A DNA stretch of 64,000 nt, taken from contig NZ_JACIFA010000001.1 in the NCBI RefSeq assembly GCF_014197135.1, positions 576,365 through 640,364 on the forward strand. Direction: 5' to 3'. Below the pieces are notes generated by a model. The model was given only the letters and a program-made list of their open reading frames with translations. It made no database searches and was not told the origin of the DNA. The translations under genes and the position numbers were made by a program. The stretch comes from Sphingomonas zeae (GTDB lineage Bacteria > Pseudomonadota > Alphaproteobacteria > Sphingomonadales > Sphingomonadaceae). Positions 36,531 to 45,219 of this stretch are shown one piece after another (position 1 is the stretch's first letter; every line of letters begins with the position of its first letter).

Positions 36531-37204
36531 TGGCCGTGTCCTTGGGGCTGAAATGCGGGCTGGGGCTGGCGCTTGGCGAAGCGGACCAGCGAGAAATGGC
36601 CGAGCGGGGGCAGGGGACGGCTTTCGACCAGTTCCACGTCGCCGCGCGTCGCCGCCCAGTCGGTGTAGCGCTCGAACGGAAAGTCGGTGCGAAACCCCAA
36701 GCGGCTGGTGATCGGCATCAGCGTCTTTTCGATCCGCCCGCGCAGACCGTCGCCAGCGCCGACCCGCGTCGTGATGACGATCTCGCCACCGGGGCGGCAG
36801 ATGCGGGCGAACTCGTCCAGCGCCCGTTCCGGGTTCGGCACGGCGGTGATGACGTACTGGGCGACCACCACGTCGAAGCTGTTGTCGGCGAATTGCAGCG
36901 CCTCGGCATCGCCATAGGCGATCTGCTCGACATGGGTCAGCTTGCCGCTGCGCACCCGTTCGCGCGCCTTGTCGAGCATGGGCTCGGACAGGTCGACGCC
37001 GACAATGCGGTTCTTGCTGGAATATTGGGGAAGCGAGATGCCGGTGCCGACCCCCACTTCGATGATGCGGCCGCCGATCCGCTCTGCGGCGACGATCGCG
37101 GCGGAGCGCCCTTTCTTGAAGACGGGGCCGAAGACCAGATCATAGACAGGCGACCAGCGGTCATAGGCCTTGGTGACGCTGGCGGTACTCATCTGCGTTG
37201 CCAT
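36527..37204 (-). CDS. pmtA: Phosphatidylethanolamine N-methyltransferase (PmtA-type)
   Basis: 225 residues from ATG at 37204 (MATQMSTASVTKAYDRWSPVYD). The AYDRWSPVYDLVFGPVFKKGR N-terminus, the SAM motif IIEVGVGTGISLPQY, VGVDLSEPMLDKARERV, DNSFDVVVAQYVITAVPNP and RICRPGGEIVITTR are those of the Rhodobacter-type PmtA family, which methylates PE stepwise to phosphatidylcholine. A Psd gene nearby (33127) supplies PE. Soluble, probably membrane-associated. Upstream in-frame ATGs exist (up to 37408), but the family start is here. Confidence 0.83.
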   Translation of the reverse strand: MATQMSTASVTKAYDRWSPVYDLVFGPVFKKGRSAAIVAAERIGGRIIEVGVGTGISLPQYSSKNRIVGVDLSEPMLDKARERVRSGKLTHVEQIAYGDAEALQFADNSFDVVVAQYVITAVPNPERALDEFARICRPGGEIVITTRVGAGDGLRGRIEKTLMPITSRLGFRTDFPFERYTDWAATRGDVELVESRPLPPLGHFSLVRFAKRQPQPAFQPQGHGQ

Positions 37205-37741
37205 CGAAGGGGCATCCCGTTGAACGACGATGCGATCCCTGTTCGCAGCGGGCGGTGACAGTTTCACGACAAATGTCATGCGGTTTGCGAGATTTTCGCA
37301 ATAGCGCAACGAATATGTCATCGTTCGTGCATGAATATGTCGCATATCGCATATATGTAGCAAGATAGAGGCGCTGTTCCGATTTTGGGAATGGCCCGAT
37401 GAGCTCATGTCTGTGTCGGCAATGCTGGCGCGACGATGACCTATACTGTCTCTATTCTTTCAAGCGGATAGTTCGCGATTCGATGAGCCTCGCTCACCGA
37501 CTTGCAATGGCGTGGCAGGGTTCGGCCTCCCTGCCCGATGGGAAAGGCAATCGACCTTCGGCTGACGCTCGTCATTCGCGTGGCGAATTTTCCCATCCAT
37601 ATGGCAAAATTTGCCACGCATTAGCATCTCGCACAGTTACAGAACGACATAAGTGATTGAAATAAAACGATTCATGTGTATGGCATGACTAATGCAGTAA
37701 CTCACTTGTCGGGATGACCCGGCATCTAGGGAGTTACCACC
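37205..37741. other. 537-bp gap with a long hairpin and no gene recognised
   Basis: The stretch is clearly richer in A+T than its surroundings. One open frame on the + strand (37399-37656) has no family features and no good ribosome site. A stem of 12 bp with one G-T (37580-37591 GTGGCGAATTTT with 37606-37617 AAAATTTGCCAC, 14-base loop) lies about 125 bp before the first small secreted protein gene. It probably contains promoters for pmtA (minus) and for the small secreted proteins (plus); I cannot place them firmly. Confidence 0.5.
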
Positions 37742-38002
37742 ATGTTGCTGACACTGCTGATCGCATCGACCCTGTCCGCCGCTCCGGCCCATGAGCCCGT
37801 CGAGCCGAACACCATCACGCTGAACACCGTGGCCGTTGCCACCACGGGTGGTCAGTCCGCCGCCGTGCCGTCGAAGACGACCCGCTACTGCGCCGTCGGG
37901 CAGATCACCGGCTCGCATATTCCGGTCAAGATTTGCCGCACGGCCGACCAATGGATCGCCATGGACGGCGAACTGCCCACCGGCCGCATCGCGCGCCGCT
38001 AA
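37742..38002 (+). CDS. Small secreted protein, TRYC / KxCxT family, copy 1
   Basis: 86 residues preceded by AGGGAG. The N-terminus MLLTLLIASTLSAAPA is a signal peptide. The conserved tail is KTTRYCAVGQITGSHIPVKICRTADQW, with two cysteines likely to form a disulfide in the periplasm. Sphingomonads and xanthomonads have many such small proteins with the pattern Cys...TGS(R/H)I...Cys-x-T-x-x-x-W, all of unknown function. The next gene, 23 bp downstream, is a relative. Confidence 0.75.
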   Translation: MLLTLLIASTLSAAPAHEPVEPNTITLNTVAVATTGGQSAAVPSKTTRYCAVGQITGSHIPVKICRTADQWIAMDGELPTGRIARR

Positions 38003-38025
38003 GCCTTGAAAAGCGGAGATCCATC

Positions 38026-38280
38026 ATGATGTTCACCCTGCTCGCCGCCGCTGTCGCCCTGTCAGCTCCTTCTCCACGCGAAGACGTCGCCAAGCCCGCC
38101 GCCCCGGGCGTCGAGGCCGCCGCGCTGCCAACGGCTCCTGCCGCCGAGGCCAAGCCGACGCGCTATTGCTTCCTGAATGTCGAGGAAGATCACATCATGC
38201 GCGGCAAGGTCTGCATGACCCGCAAGCAGTGGATGTGGCACGGCGTCGACCCGCTCAACTATCTCGGCCGGAACAAGTGA
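38026..38280 (+). CDS. Small secreted protein, TRYC / KxCxT family, copy 2
   Basis: 84 residues: signal peptide MMFTLLAAAVALSAPS, an Ala/Pro-rich linker, then PTRYCFLNVEEDHIMRGKVCMTRKQW, aligning with copy 1 at TRYC, K-x-C-x-T and the following Trp. AGCGGAG precedes the start. The two probably arose by duplication and are co-transcribed. Function unknown; likely periplasmic or secreted. Confidence 0.75.
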   Translation: MMFTLLAAAVALSAPSPREDVAKPAAPGVEAAALPTAPAAEAKPTRYCFLNVEEDHIMRGKVCMTRKQWMWHGVDPLNYLGRNK

Positions 38281-38329
38281 CGCACGGGAAACGGGGCCGC
38301 CATTTCAGGACGGCCCCACCCGGCGCGAA

Positions 38330-39481
38330 TCAGCCCAGATCGCGCGAATAGACGTTATAGGTCTTGTTGACGTCGCTCTTGATGGTCTCGGCGATCGAGC
38401 GCATCCCCTGGTTGTCGTCGAGGATCCAGCCGATCTCGCCGCGCGACGCGCCGTAACGCTCGACCGAGGCGCGGCGGATATATTCGATCATCATGAAAGC
38501 CAGCTGGCTGGCCATGCGCGACGCCTGAAGCTCCTTGACCACGCCCATCAGCGGCACGCGCATCGTCCGCACCTTGGGCGCGCGCAGCCACAGCAGCAGC
38601 TTGGCCCAGCCGAAGGGGAGCAGGCTGCCGTTCAGCGGTTTGATCGCCTCGTTCAGGTCGGGGAGGGTGATCATGAACGCCACGGGCTTGCCGTCCAGCT
38701 CGGCGATGCGGATCAAGTCGTTGAACACGATCGGTTTCAGCTTGACGCCGACATCCTTAACCTCGGGTGGGGTGAGGGGGATGAACCCCCAATTGTCCGA
38801 CCACGCATCGTTCAGGATGCTGAGGATGATCGCGGCCTCTTCGTCGAACTTGGCCTTGTTCACCTCGCGGATGCGGATACGCTCGTTCTTCTCGCCCGAC
38901 TTGATGATGCGCTGGACGATCGGCGGGAATTCCTGCGTGATGTCCAGCTCATAGGTGAAGAGCTGCTTGATGACGCCGTACCCGGCCGCCTCGATCCAGC
39001 CCTGATATTCGGGGCGGGCATGGCCCATCATGATCGTCGGATCCTGATCGAACCCCTGGACCAGCAGGCCCGGTTCTTCCCAGACCGATTGCGAGACGGG
39101 ACCGACCGCGCGAGTCATGCCCTGATCGCGCAGCCAGCCCTCGGCGGCGGACAGGAGGGCGCGGAACACATCCTCGCGCGTCGCATCCATGAGGCCCCAG
39201 AAGCCGACCCCAGGCCCGAAGCCCTGTTCGGGCGACATCTCCAGCGCCAACGTGTCGAGATGCGCCGAAATGCGCCCGACGACCTTGCCATTCTCCTCCG
39301 CCAGGAACAGCTGCACCTTGGCATGGCTGTACCAGCCATTTTTTTCCGGCGTGATGAGCCCCAGGGCTTCGGTCTTCAACGGCGGGACCCAGTGCGGATC
39401 GTTGGCATAGATGGAGAAGGGGACGTCGACGAACGTCTTGCGATCGCGCTTGGACGAAATGGGGCGGATGGAGACAGTCAT
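38330..39481 (-). CDS. GNAT-fold acyltransferase-like protein, bacterial ceramide synthase (bCerS) candidate
   Basis: 383 residues, no signal peptide. The N-terminal block FVDVPFSIYANDPHWVPPLKTEALGLI...NGWYSHAKVQLFLAEENGKVVGRISAHLD is diagnostic of the DPxWVPPL family of GNAT-like proteins. To that family belongs the N-acyltransferase reported for ceramide formation in Caulobacter. A second GNAT-like half follows (RIAELDGKPVAFMITLPDLNEAIKPLNG). It would N-acylate a sphingoid base with an acyl thioester. The assignment rests on family resemblance plus the spt-acp-cerR cluster 6 kb away; other members of this family have no known role. It is divergent from the desaturase-like gene. Confidence 0.6.
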   Translation of the reverse strand: MTVSIRPISSKRDRKTFVDVPFSIYANDPHWVPPLKTEALGLITPEKNGWYSHAKVQLFLAEENGKVVGRISAHLDTLALEMSPEQGFGPGVGFWGLMDATREDVFRALLSAAEGWLRDQGMTRAVGPVSQSVWEEPGLLVQGFDQDPTIMMGHARPEYQGWIEAAGYGVIKQLFTYELDITQEFPPIVQRIIKSGEKNERIRIREVNKAKFDEEAAIILSILNDAWSDNWGFIPLTPPEVKDVGVKLKPIVFNDLIRIAELDGKPVAFMITLPDLNEAIKPLNGSLLPFGWAKLLLWLRAPKVRTMRVPLMGVVKELQASRMASQLAFMMIEYIRRASVERYGASRGEIGWILDDNQGMRSIAETIKSDVNKTYNVYSRDLG

Positions 39482-39616
39482 GGGCGATGCGGTCCGAACA
39501 ATGGTATCGCGTCCGTACCTAACCGTCTGCGTCGATCATAGCGAGTGAGGATTCCGTCACACCCCTTGGTGGGAATGCCACCATGTCGCCACTATGTTGG
39601 GGCAAAGGATAGACCC

Positions 39617-40711
39617 ATGGAATCGACGCTTTCTCTCGATCGGGCCTCGGCCAACGCCGCCGTCGCGCCCGCGCCCCGTGTCCCGATTGCGGACGACAAG
39701 GCGATGCTGCGCGCTGCGGCAGAGCTGACCCGCGATCTGATCGCGCCACGCCCTGGCCTGTATTGGGCCGACATGGTGGGCAGTGCGCTGATCGGCTATG
39801 CCGCGCTGGCGGTGGCAGTGACGGCCTCGTCGGGCGGGGTGACGGTGGTGGCCTCGGTCGTGGCGGTGCTGGCGCTCTACCGCGCCCTGCTGTTCATCCA
39901 TGAAGTCAGCCATATGAAGCATTCGGCGCTGCCGCGTTTCCGCGAGGGCTGGAATGCGCTGGTCGGTGTGCCGATGCTGACCCCCGCCTTCATGTATGAA
40001 GGGGTGCACAATCTCCATCATGCCAAGACGCGCTATGGCACCGCCGAGGATCCCGAATATCTGCCGCTTGCGCTGATGAAGCCCTGGACGCTGCCGGCGT
40101 TCATCCTGGTGTCCGCGCTGGCGCCGCTGGGGCTGCTGATCCGCTTCGCGATCCTGTCGCCTTTGTCCTGGATCGTGCCGGGGCTGCGCAAGATCGTGGT
40201 CGAACGTTATTCGGCCCTGGCGATCAATCCGCAATTCCGTCGCCGTATGCCGGAGGGCGAGGCGTTGCGCCGCTTCAACCGCACCGATACGGCGGCCTCG
40301 ATCTGGGCGATCGCGCTGATCGCGATGGTCGCGATTGGGATCATTCCGGTGCGCGGCTTCGCCATCGGCTTCGTGATCGGCTCGGCGGTGGCGGTGCTGA
40401 ACCAGGTCCGCACGCTCGTCGCCCATCTGTGGGAGAATGAGGGCGAGCAGATGACGGTGACCGCGCAGTATCTCGATTCGGTCAACGTCCCGCCGCCCGC
40501 GCTGCTGCCCGGCCTGTGGGCGCCGGTGGGCCTGCGTTACCACGCGCTGCATCACCTGCTGCCCTCGCTGCCCTATCATGCGCTGGGCGAGGCGCACCGC
40601 CGGATCAGCGCGGCGCTGACCCCGGACTCGCCCTATCACAAGGCGAGCTACACGGGGCTGCCGACGGTGATGGCGAAGATCGGAATGAGCACCATTCGCC
40701 GGGGGAAATAA
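39617..40711 (+). CDS. Membrane fatty-acid-desaturase-like protein
   Basis: 364 residues with several membrane helices and the three-His-box di-iron pattern: HEVSHMKH (His95, 99, 102), HNLHH (His131, 134, 135) and HALHHLLPSLPYH (about 313-325). Members desaturate or hydroxylate acyl chains using O2. The YEGVHNLHHAKTRYGTAEDPEY and LPSLPYHALGEAHRRI segments fit the alphaproteobacterial desaturase/hydroxylase type. It stands head-to-head with the bCerS-like gene (135-bp gap) and next to lptG. Acting on a sphingoid base or ceramide acyl chain is therefore a reasonable guess; ordinary phospholipid desaturation is the alternative. Confidence 0.85.
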   Translation: MESTLSLDRASANAAVAPAPRVPIADDKAMLRAAAELTRDLIAPRPGLYWADMVGSALIGYAALAVAVTASSGGVTVVASVVAVLALYRALLFIHEVSHMKHSALPRFREGWNALVGVPMLTPAFMYEGVHNLHHAKTRYGTAEDPEYLPLALMKPWTLPAFILVSALAPLGLLIRFAILSPLSWIVPGLRKIVVERYSALAINPQFRRRMPEGEALRRFNRTDTAASIWAIALIAMVAIGIIPVRGFAIGFVIGSAVAVLNQVRTLVAHLWENEGEQMTVTAQYLDSVNVPPPALLPGLWAPVGLRYHALHHLLPSLPYHALGEAHRRISAALTPDSPYHKASYTGLPTVMAKIGMSTIRRGK

Positions 40712-40800
40712 CCCCTCGGCGTATGGCGAAGAGCAGAGCGTGTGCTTCGGCCACGGTCCGTGAGAATGCCGGGCAGGGGGCGTGGATCGGGCTTACGCCC

Positions 40801-41898
40801 TCATTCTTCCGTCCGGAACAACACCGCTTCTCCGATCAGGAAGAAGAGCAAGATCGGCGCCCAGGCGGCCAGAAACGGCGGGTAGGCCCCCAGGTCGCCC
40901 ATCGCCATCGAGAAATTGTCCGCCACGAAATAGGCAAAGCCCAGCGCCATGCCGATGACGGCGCGCACGAACAGCTTGCCCGACCGCGCGATACCGAACG
41001 CCGCGACCGCGCCCAGCAGCGGCATCAGCATCGCCGACATCGGCGCGGACAGCTTGTGCCAGAGCGAACCCTCCAGTGACTTGGTCGGGCGTCCCGCCTC
41101 GCGCAGGTCGGTGATCGCGCTGGACAGAGCGCCGAAGGACAGGTTGTCGGCGCTGACGCTGGCCAGCGTCAGCTGTTCGGGCGTGACGCCGCGTCCGATG
41201 ATCAGCGACGGGTAGTTGGTCAGCTTGCCCGACTTTACCTCGAACCGGGTCACCGGGCCGATCTTCCAGCCGTCGCCCGCGCGAACCCCCCGCGGGGCAC
41301 GCACGATCGCCTGAAGACTGCCGCCGGCGCGGTCGTACAATGTGACGCCGCCCAACTGGATCCCGGTCCCCCGCCCCTGGATCAGGTCGACCGAAATCAG
41401 GTCGTCGCCGTCGCGGACCCAGACATTGGACCGATCGCCGCTATCGATGGGCAGGGGGCCGTATTGCACCTTCTGCCAAGCGCTGAGCGTCGCACTGGCG
41501 CGCGGCACGATCCGGTCGTTGAAGACGAAGCTGAACGCCGCGACGCCCGCGCTGGCGATCAGCAGCGGCGCGAGTACCTGATGCGCCGACATGCCCGCCG
41601 CCTTCAGCGCGATGACCTCGGAATTCTGGTTCATCGTGAAGAAGGTCAGGATGGTGCCGAGCAGCACCGAGAAGGGCAGCAGGAACGAAATGATCTGCGG
41701 CGCGCGCAGCGAGACATAGCGCCATACCTGCGCCTGGCCATTGCCCGGCGCCGCCAGCACCGCGCCGGATTCGCTCAGCACGTCGAGCGTCTGGAGCACC
41801 AGCGCCACCGCGAACAGGATGGCGAAGGTGCGGACCAGGAACATCTTCGCCATATAGATGGCGATCGTTTTCGACGGAAAAATGTTGGACAGGCTCAT
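40801..41898 (-). CDS. lptG: LptG-type permease subunit of lipid export ABC transporter
   Basis: 365 residues from ATG at 41898. YjgP/YjgQ family: N-terminal membrane helices (IAIYMAKMFLVRTFAILFAVALVLQTLDVL), the QIISFLLPFSVLLGTILTFFTMNQNSEVIALKAAGMS cytoplasmic coupling helix, a periplasmic beta-jellyroll, and C-terminal helices (LFVRAVIGMALGFAYFVADNFSMAMGDLG). LptF/LptG with LptB extract LPS from the inner membrane. Sphingomonas has glycosphingolipid instead of LPS, so that is the expected cargo here. Start overlaps the lptF stop (ATGA). lptB is not in the window. Confidence 0.9.
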   Translation of the reverse strand: MSLSNIFPSKTIAIYMAKMFLVRTFAILFAVALVLQTLDVLSESGAVLAAPGNGQAQVWRYVSLRAPQIISFLLPFSVLLGTILTFFTMNQNSEVIALKAAGMSAHQVLAPLLIASAGVAAFSFVFNDRIVPRASATLSAWQKVQYGPLPIDSGDRSNVWVRDGDDLISVDLIQGRGTGIQLGGVTLYDRAGGSLQAIVRAPRGVRAGDGWKIGPVTRFEVKSGKLTNYPSLIIGRGVTPEQLTLASVSADNLSFGALSSAITDLREAGRPTKSLEGSLWHKLSAPMSAMLMPLLGAVAAFGIARSGKLFVRAVIGMALGFAYFVADNFSMAMGDLGAYPPFLAAWAPILLFFLIGEAVLFRTEE

Positions 41899-43094
41899 GC
41901 CGTATAGGCCTTTTTGCGGCGGCGGCCGGGCAACCAGCGGCCGATCGCCTTGACGAGCTTGGCGACCCCACGCTCCAGCGCGCCGATCGGCTGGCCGCCG
42001 GGCACATAGGCGGTGACATAATACATCCAGAGGACCAGCCCCGCGAACACCGCGAACGGCGCCCATAGCGCCAATAGCGGATCGACCTTGCCCAGCGCGC
42101 CGATATCGGCGGCATATTGGTTCACCTTGAAATAGGTGACGAGCATCACGATCGACAGGAATACGCCCAGCGCCGAGGTCGATCGCTTGGGTGGAATACC
42201 GAGCGACACCGCGAGCAGCGGCAGCAGGAACATCGTCACCACCTCGACCACGCGGAAGTGGAATTCGGATCGGCTACCCGCCCGGGCCTCCGCACTGCGC
42301 GCATCCTGACCCAGCTTGGCCAGCTCGGGCAGGGTGAACTCCAGATCACGGCCGCCGCGTTGTCGGAAATTATCGAACTTGGGCAGGTCGATCGGCAGGT
42401 CGTGGCTGGAGAAGGTCAGCACGCGGGGCGCCTTGAATTCCGGCCGGTTGTGGATCAGCGTGCCGTTGGTCAGGCGAAAGATGATGACGTTGGGATCGTC
42501 CGTCGCCAGAAACCGCCCCCGCTCCGCCGTCACGCCGATCCAGTCGCCCTTGGATGTGTTGGCGTGGACGAAGATGCCCGACAGGTCGCGGCCATTCTCG
42601 CGGCTTTCCTCGATGCGCAGGGTCATGCGGTCGCCCAGATGGGTGAACTCGCCGACCTTGATGGACGCGCCCAGCGCGCCGGTACGCAGCTCGTAGCGCA
42701 GGCCTTCGTAATAATAGCGGGCGACGGGCTGGATATAGCCGACGATCGCCAGGTTGAGCGCGGCCAAGACGATCGCGTACATGTAGGGCACCCGCAGCAA
42801 TCGGGTATAGCTCATGCCCACGCCGCGCATCACATCCAGCTCGGACGAGGTCGCCAGGCGGCGAAAGGCGAGCAGAATGCCCAGCATCAGCCCGATCGGA
42901 ATGCCCAGCCCCAGATATTCGGGCAGCAGATTGGCCAGCATCCGCCACACCACGCTGATCGGCCCGCCTTCCGTCGCGACGAATTCGAACAGGCGACGGA
43001 TGCGGTCGAGCACCAGCAGCATCGCCGAGATGAGCAGCGTCGCGAACAGCGGCAACGCGATCAACCGGGCCATGTAGCGATCGATAGATTTCAT
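41895..43094 (-). CDS. lptF: LptF-type permease subunit of lipid export ABC transporter
   Basis: 399 residues: MKSIDRYMARLIALPLFATLLISAMLLVLDRIRRLFEF helix, LLPEYLGLGIPIGLMLGILLAFRRLATSSELDVMRGVGMS coupling segment, periplasmic jellyroll (e.g. SGIFVHANTSKGDWIGVTAERGRFL), C-terminal helices and a basic tail PGRRRKKAYTA. It heads the lptF-lptG pair and follows the hybrid kinase and spt on the same strand. This order places export genes right behind the enzymes making the lipid that would be exported. Confidence 0.9.
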   Translation of the reverse strand: MKSIDRYMARLIALPLFATLLISAMLLVLDRIRRLFEFVATEGGPISVVWRMLANLLPEYLGLGIPIGLMLGILLAFRRLATSSELDVMRGVGMSYTRLLRVPYMYAIVLAALNLAIVGYIQPVARYYYEGLRYELRTGALGASIKVGEFTHLGDRMTLRIEESRENGRDLSGIFVHANTSKGDWIGVTAERGRFLATDDPNVIIFRLTNGTLIHNRPEFKAPRVLTFSSHDLPIDLPKFDNFRQRGGRDLEFTLPELAKLGQDARSAEARAGSRSEFHFRVVEVVTMFLLPLLAVSLGIPPKRSTSALGVFLSIVMLVTYFKVNQYAADIGALGKVDPLLALWAPFAVFAGLVLWMYYVTAYVPGGQPIGALERGVAKLVKAIGRWLPGRRRKKAYTA

Positions 43095-43202
43095 GCCGGG
43101 GACATCACTCGCGCGATAAAACGGCCATGGCTATACGGGGGTGGGCAGGGCGCGTCACCCCTTGTTTGCGAAGGCCACGCCCAACCTGCTCTCCAAAACC
43201 CC

Positions 43203-45179
43203 TCAGGCCGCCGCGCAGACCAGCCCCTCGGCCCGCTTCAACGCCGCCACCACCGCGCCTTCCAGTCCGGCCAATGTAAAGGGCTTGCGCAAGACCTCAT
43301 ACCCCTCAAACCCCGTCGCCTGCGCGTCACCCGCAAAGCCCGTGACGAACAGAACCGCCAGATCGGGATGGCGCGGGCGGATCGTGGCGATCAGCTCGGG
43401 GCCGGTCAGATGCGGCATCAGTACGTCGGACACGATCAGCCGGATGCCCGGATGCCGCGCGAGCAGCCCTTCCGCCTCGCGCGGATCGTTGCACGGGATC
43501 GGGTCATGGCCCAGTTCCTGAAGCGCGCTCATGGTCGCGGCCAGCACGCGCGGATCATCCTCGACCAACAGGACGCGCAGGCCGTCCTTCGCCCTGGCTT
43601 CTGCCTGTGCCTCGGTCTGGGTGTCGGGGGCGGTCGGCGGACTTTCGACCGGCTTGGCCGGGGCGGCGTCGGTATGGCGGGGCAGATAGAGGCTGACCGT
43701 TGTGCCCTTGCCGGGCGCGCTCTGGATGGTGACGTCGCCGCCCATCTGGCCGACCAGTCCGAAAATCTGGCTGAGCCCCAGCCCGGTCCCCTTGCCGGCG
43801 GGCTTGGTGGTAAAGAAGGGCTCGAATACCCGTTCGATGACCTCGGGCGTCATCCCTTCGCCAGTATCGGCGACCGAGAGGACCACATAGTCGCCCGCCT
43901 CCGCCCGTGGCAGCGCATGGGGTCCCATCCGCATTTCGGCGGTGCGGATGGTCAACTTGCCGCGCCCGTCCATCGCATCGCGTGCATTGACCGCGAGGTT
44001 CAGGATCGCATTCTCCATCTGGGTGCGATCGCCGAACAATGTCCAGCCGGTCGTCCAGTCCTCGACCGTCACCTTCACCCCGTCGCCCAGCGTCCGGTCG
44101 AGCAGGTCGCGCATCCCCTCGACCAGGCGGCGCGGCACGAGCGTCTCGGGGGCCAGCGCCTCCTCGCGGCTGAACATCAGCAGGCGGCGTGTCAGTGCGG
44201 CGGCGCGCTGGGCGCCCTCGGTCGCGCTGTCCAGATGGCGCATCATGTCATCGCGCGTCTCGGTCCGGCGGGCCAGCTCCAGCCCGCCCAGCACGACCGC
44301 CAGCATGTTGTTGAAATCATGGGCGATGCCGCCGGTCAGCTGACCCAGTGCATCCATTTTTTGCACCTGGCGCAGCTTGGCTTCCTGAACCTTCAGCTCC
44401 TCGGTGGCGGTCTCGACCGCGCTGGCCAGCTCCTCGGCACGGGCGCGTTCGGTACGCGCCTCGGCACGGGCTTCGGCCCGCTCGCCCACCGCGCCGACGA
44501 TGATCCAGGCGAGCGCGATGCCGCCCAGCACCAGTACGATGCCGAAGACCACCAGTCCGCCCGCGATCCGGTTGGAATGCAGGATCGTCTCCTGTGCGGC
44601 TTCGGACCGCTGCTGCAACAGCACGCGTTCGCCCGCGGTCAGCTGGGTCAGCAGCGCGTTGATCTTCAGCAGCGCCTCGGCCTGACGCGCCTGATAATAA
44701 AGGCCATAGGCCTGACGGTTGAGATGATAGGTGGTCGAGAGCGCGATCGTCGACAATTCGCGACCGCGCGCCTCATAGGCCTGGCGGAGCTGGTCGATCA
44801 GGCGTTGTTGCTGCGGGTCCTCGATCATCCGGTCGAGCCGGTCGAGCTGTACGCCCGCCGTCGTCCATTCGTCCTGATAGAGCTGGCCCAGCTTGCGGTC
44901 GCCCGAGATGACGTAGCGGCCCAGCGACGCCTCCGACCGGGCGATCGTGCCCGCCAGCGTGCGGGCGGCGATCATCACGTCATAGCTGTGGCTCTGCCGC
45001 TGCAACGCCCGGTCGCGCTCGCGGTTGGCGTGGCCCAGTGTCACGACCAGCATGGCCAGCGTCACGGCACCGGCCACCGCCATCGCGATCAGCGCAAAGG
45101 TCCGCCACCGGCCGACCCCGCCAAGCTCCTCCTGATCCATCACGGTCGCGACGCTATCCTCGACGATCGGATATTGCAA
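43203..45179 (-). CDS. Hybrid sensor histidine kinase, CHASE3-like sensor
   Basis: 658 residues (an in-frame ATG at 45140 gives a 645-residue form). Membrane helices at about 27-48 and 206-230 flank a helical periplasmic CHASE3-like domain (GRYVISGDRKLGQLY...LLKINALLTQLTAGERVLLQQ). A charged coiled coil follows, then GGIAHDFNNMLAVV with His287 of the HDFNN-type kinase core, HATPase (NLAVNARDAM, DTGEGM, GKGTGLGLSQIFGLVGQMGG) and a C-terminal receiver (LLVEDDPRV, LIVSDVLMPHLTG, LRKPF). The kinase core is CckA-like, but the sensor is not. Its place between spt and lptF suggests sensing envelope-lipid state. Confidence 0.9.
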   Translation of the reverse strand: MQYPIVEDSVATVMDQEELGGVGRWRTFALIAMAVAGAVTLAMLVVTLGHANRERDRALQRQSHSYDVMIAARTLAGTIARSEASLGRYVISGDRKLGQLYQDEWTTAGVQLDRLDRMIEDPQQQRLIDQLRQAYEARGRELSTIALSTTYHLNRQAYGLYYQARQAEALLKINALLTQLTAGERVLLQQRSEAAQETILHSNRIAGGLVVFGIVLVLGGIALAWIIVGAVGERAEARAEARTERARAEELASAVETATEELKVQEAKLRQVQKMDALGQLTGGIAHDFNNMLAVVLGGLELARRTETRDDMMRHLDSATEGAQRAAALTRRLLMFSREEALAPETLVPRRLVEGMRDLLDRTLGDGVKVTVEDWTTGWTLFGDRTQMENAILNLAVNARDAMDGRGKLTIRTAEMRMGPHALPRAEAGDYVVLSVADTGEGMTPEVIERVFEPFFTTKPAGKGTGLGLSQIFGLVGQMGGDVTIQSAPGKGTTVSLYLPRHTDAAPAKPVESPPTAPDTQTEAQAEARAKDGLRVLLVEDDPRVLAATMSALQELGHDPIPCNDPREAEGLLARHPGIRLIVSDVLMPHLTGPELIATIRPRHPDLAVLFVTGFAGDAQATGFEGYEVLRKPFTLAGLEGAVVAALKRAEGLVCAAA

Positions 45180-45219
45180 AGCCGGGTCGGATATAGCCGG
45201 GGCTCGTACGGGGCGCTCA

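Noticed and set aside
37399..37656. Possible 85-residue gene
   Set aside because: Cys/Arg-rich random-looking sequence, no ribosome site, no motif.
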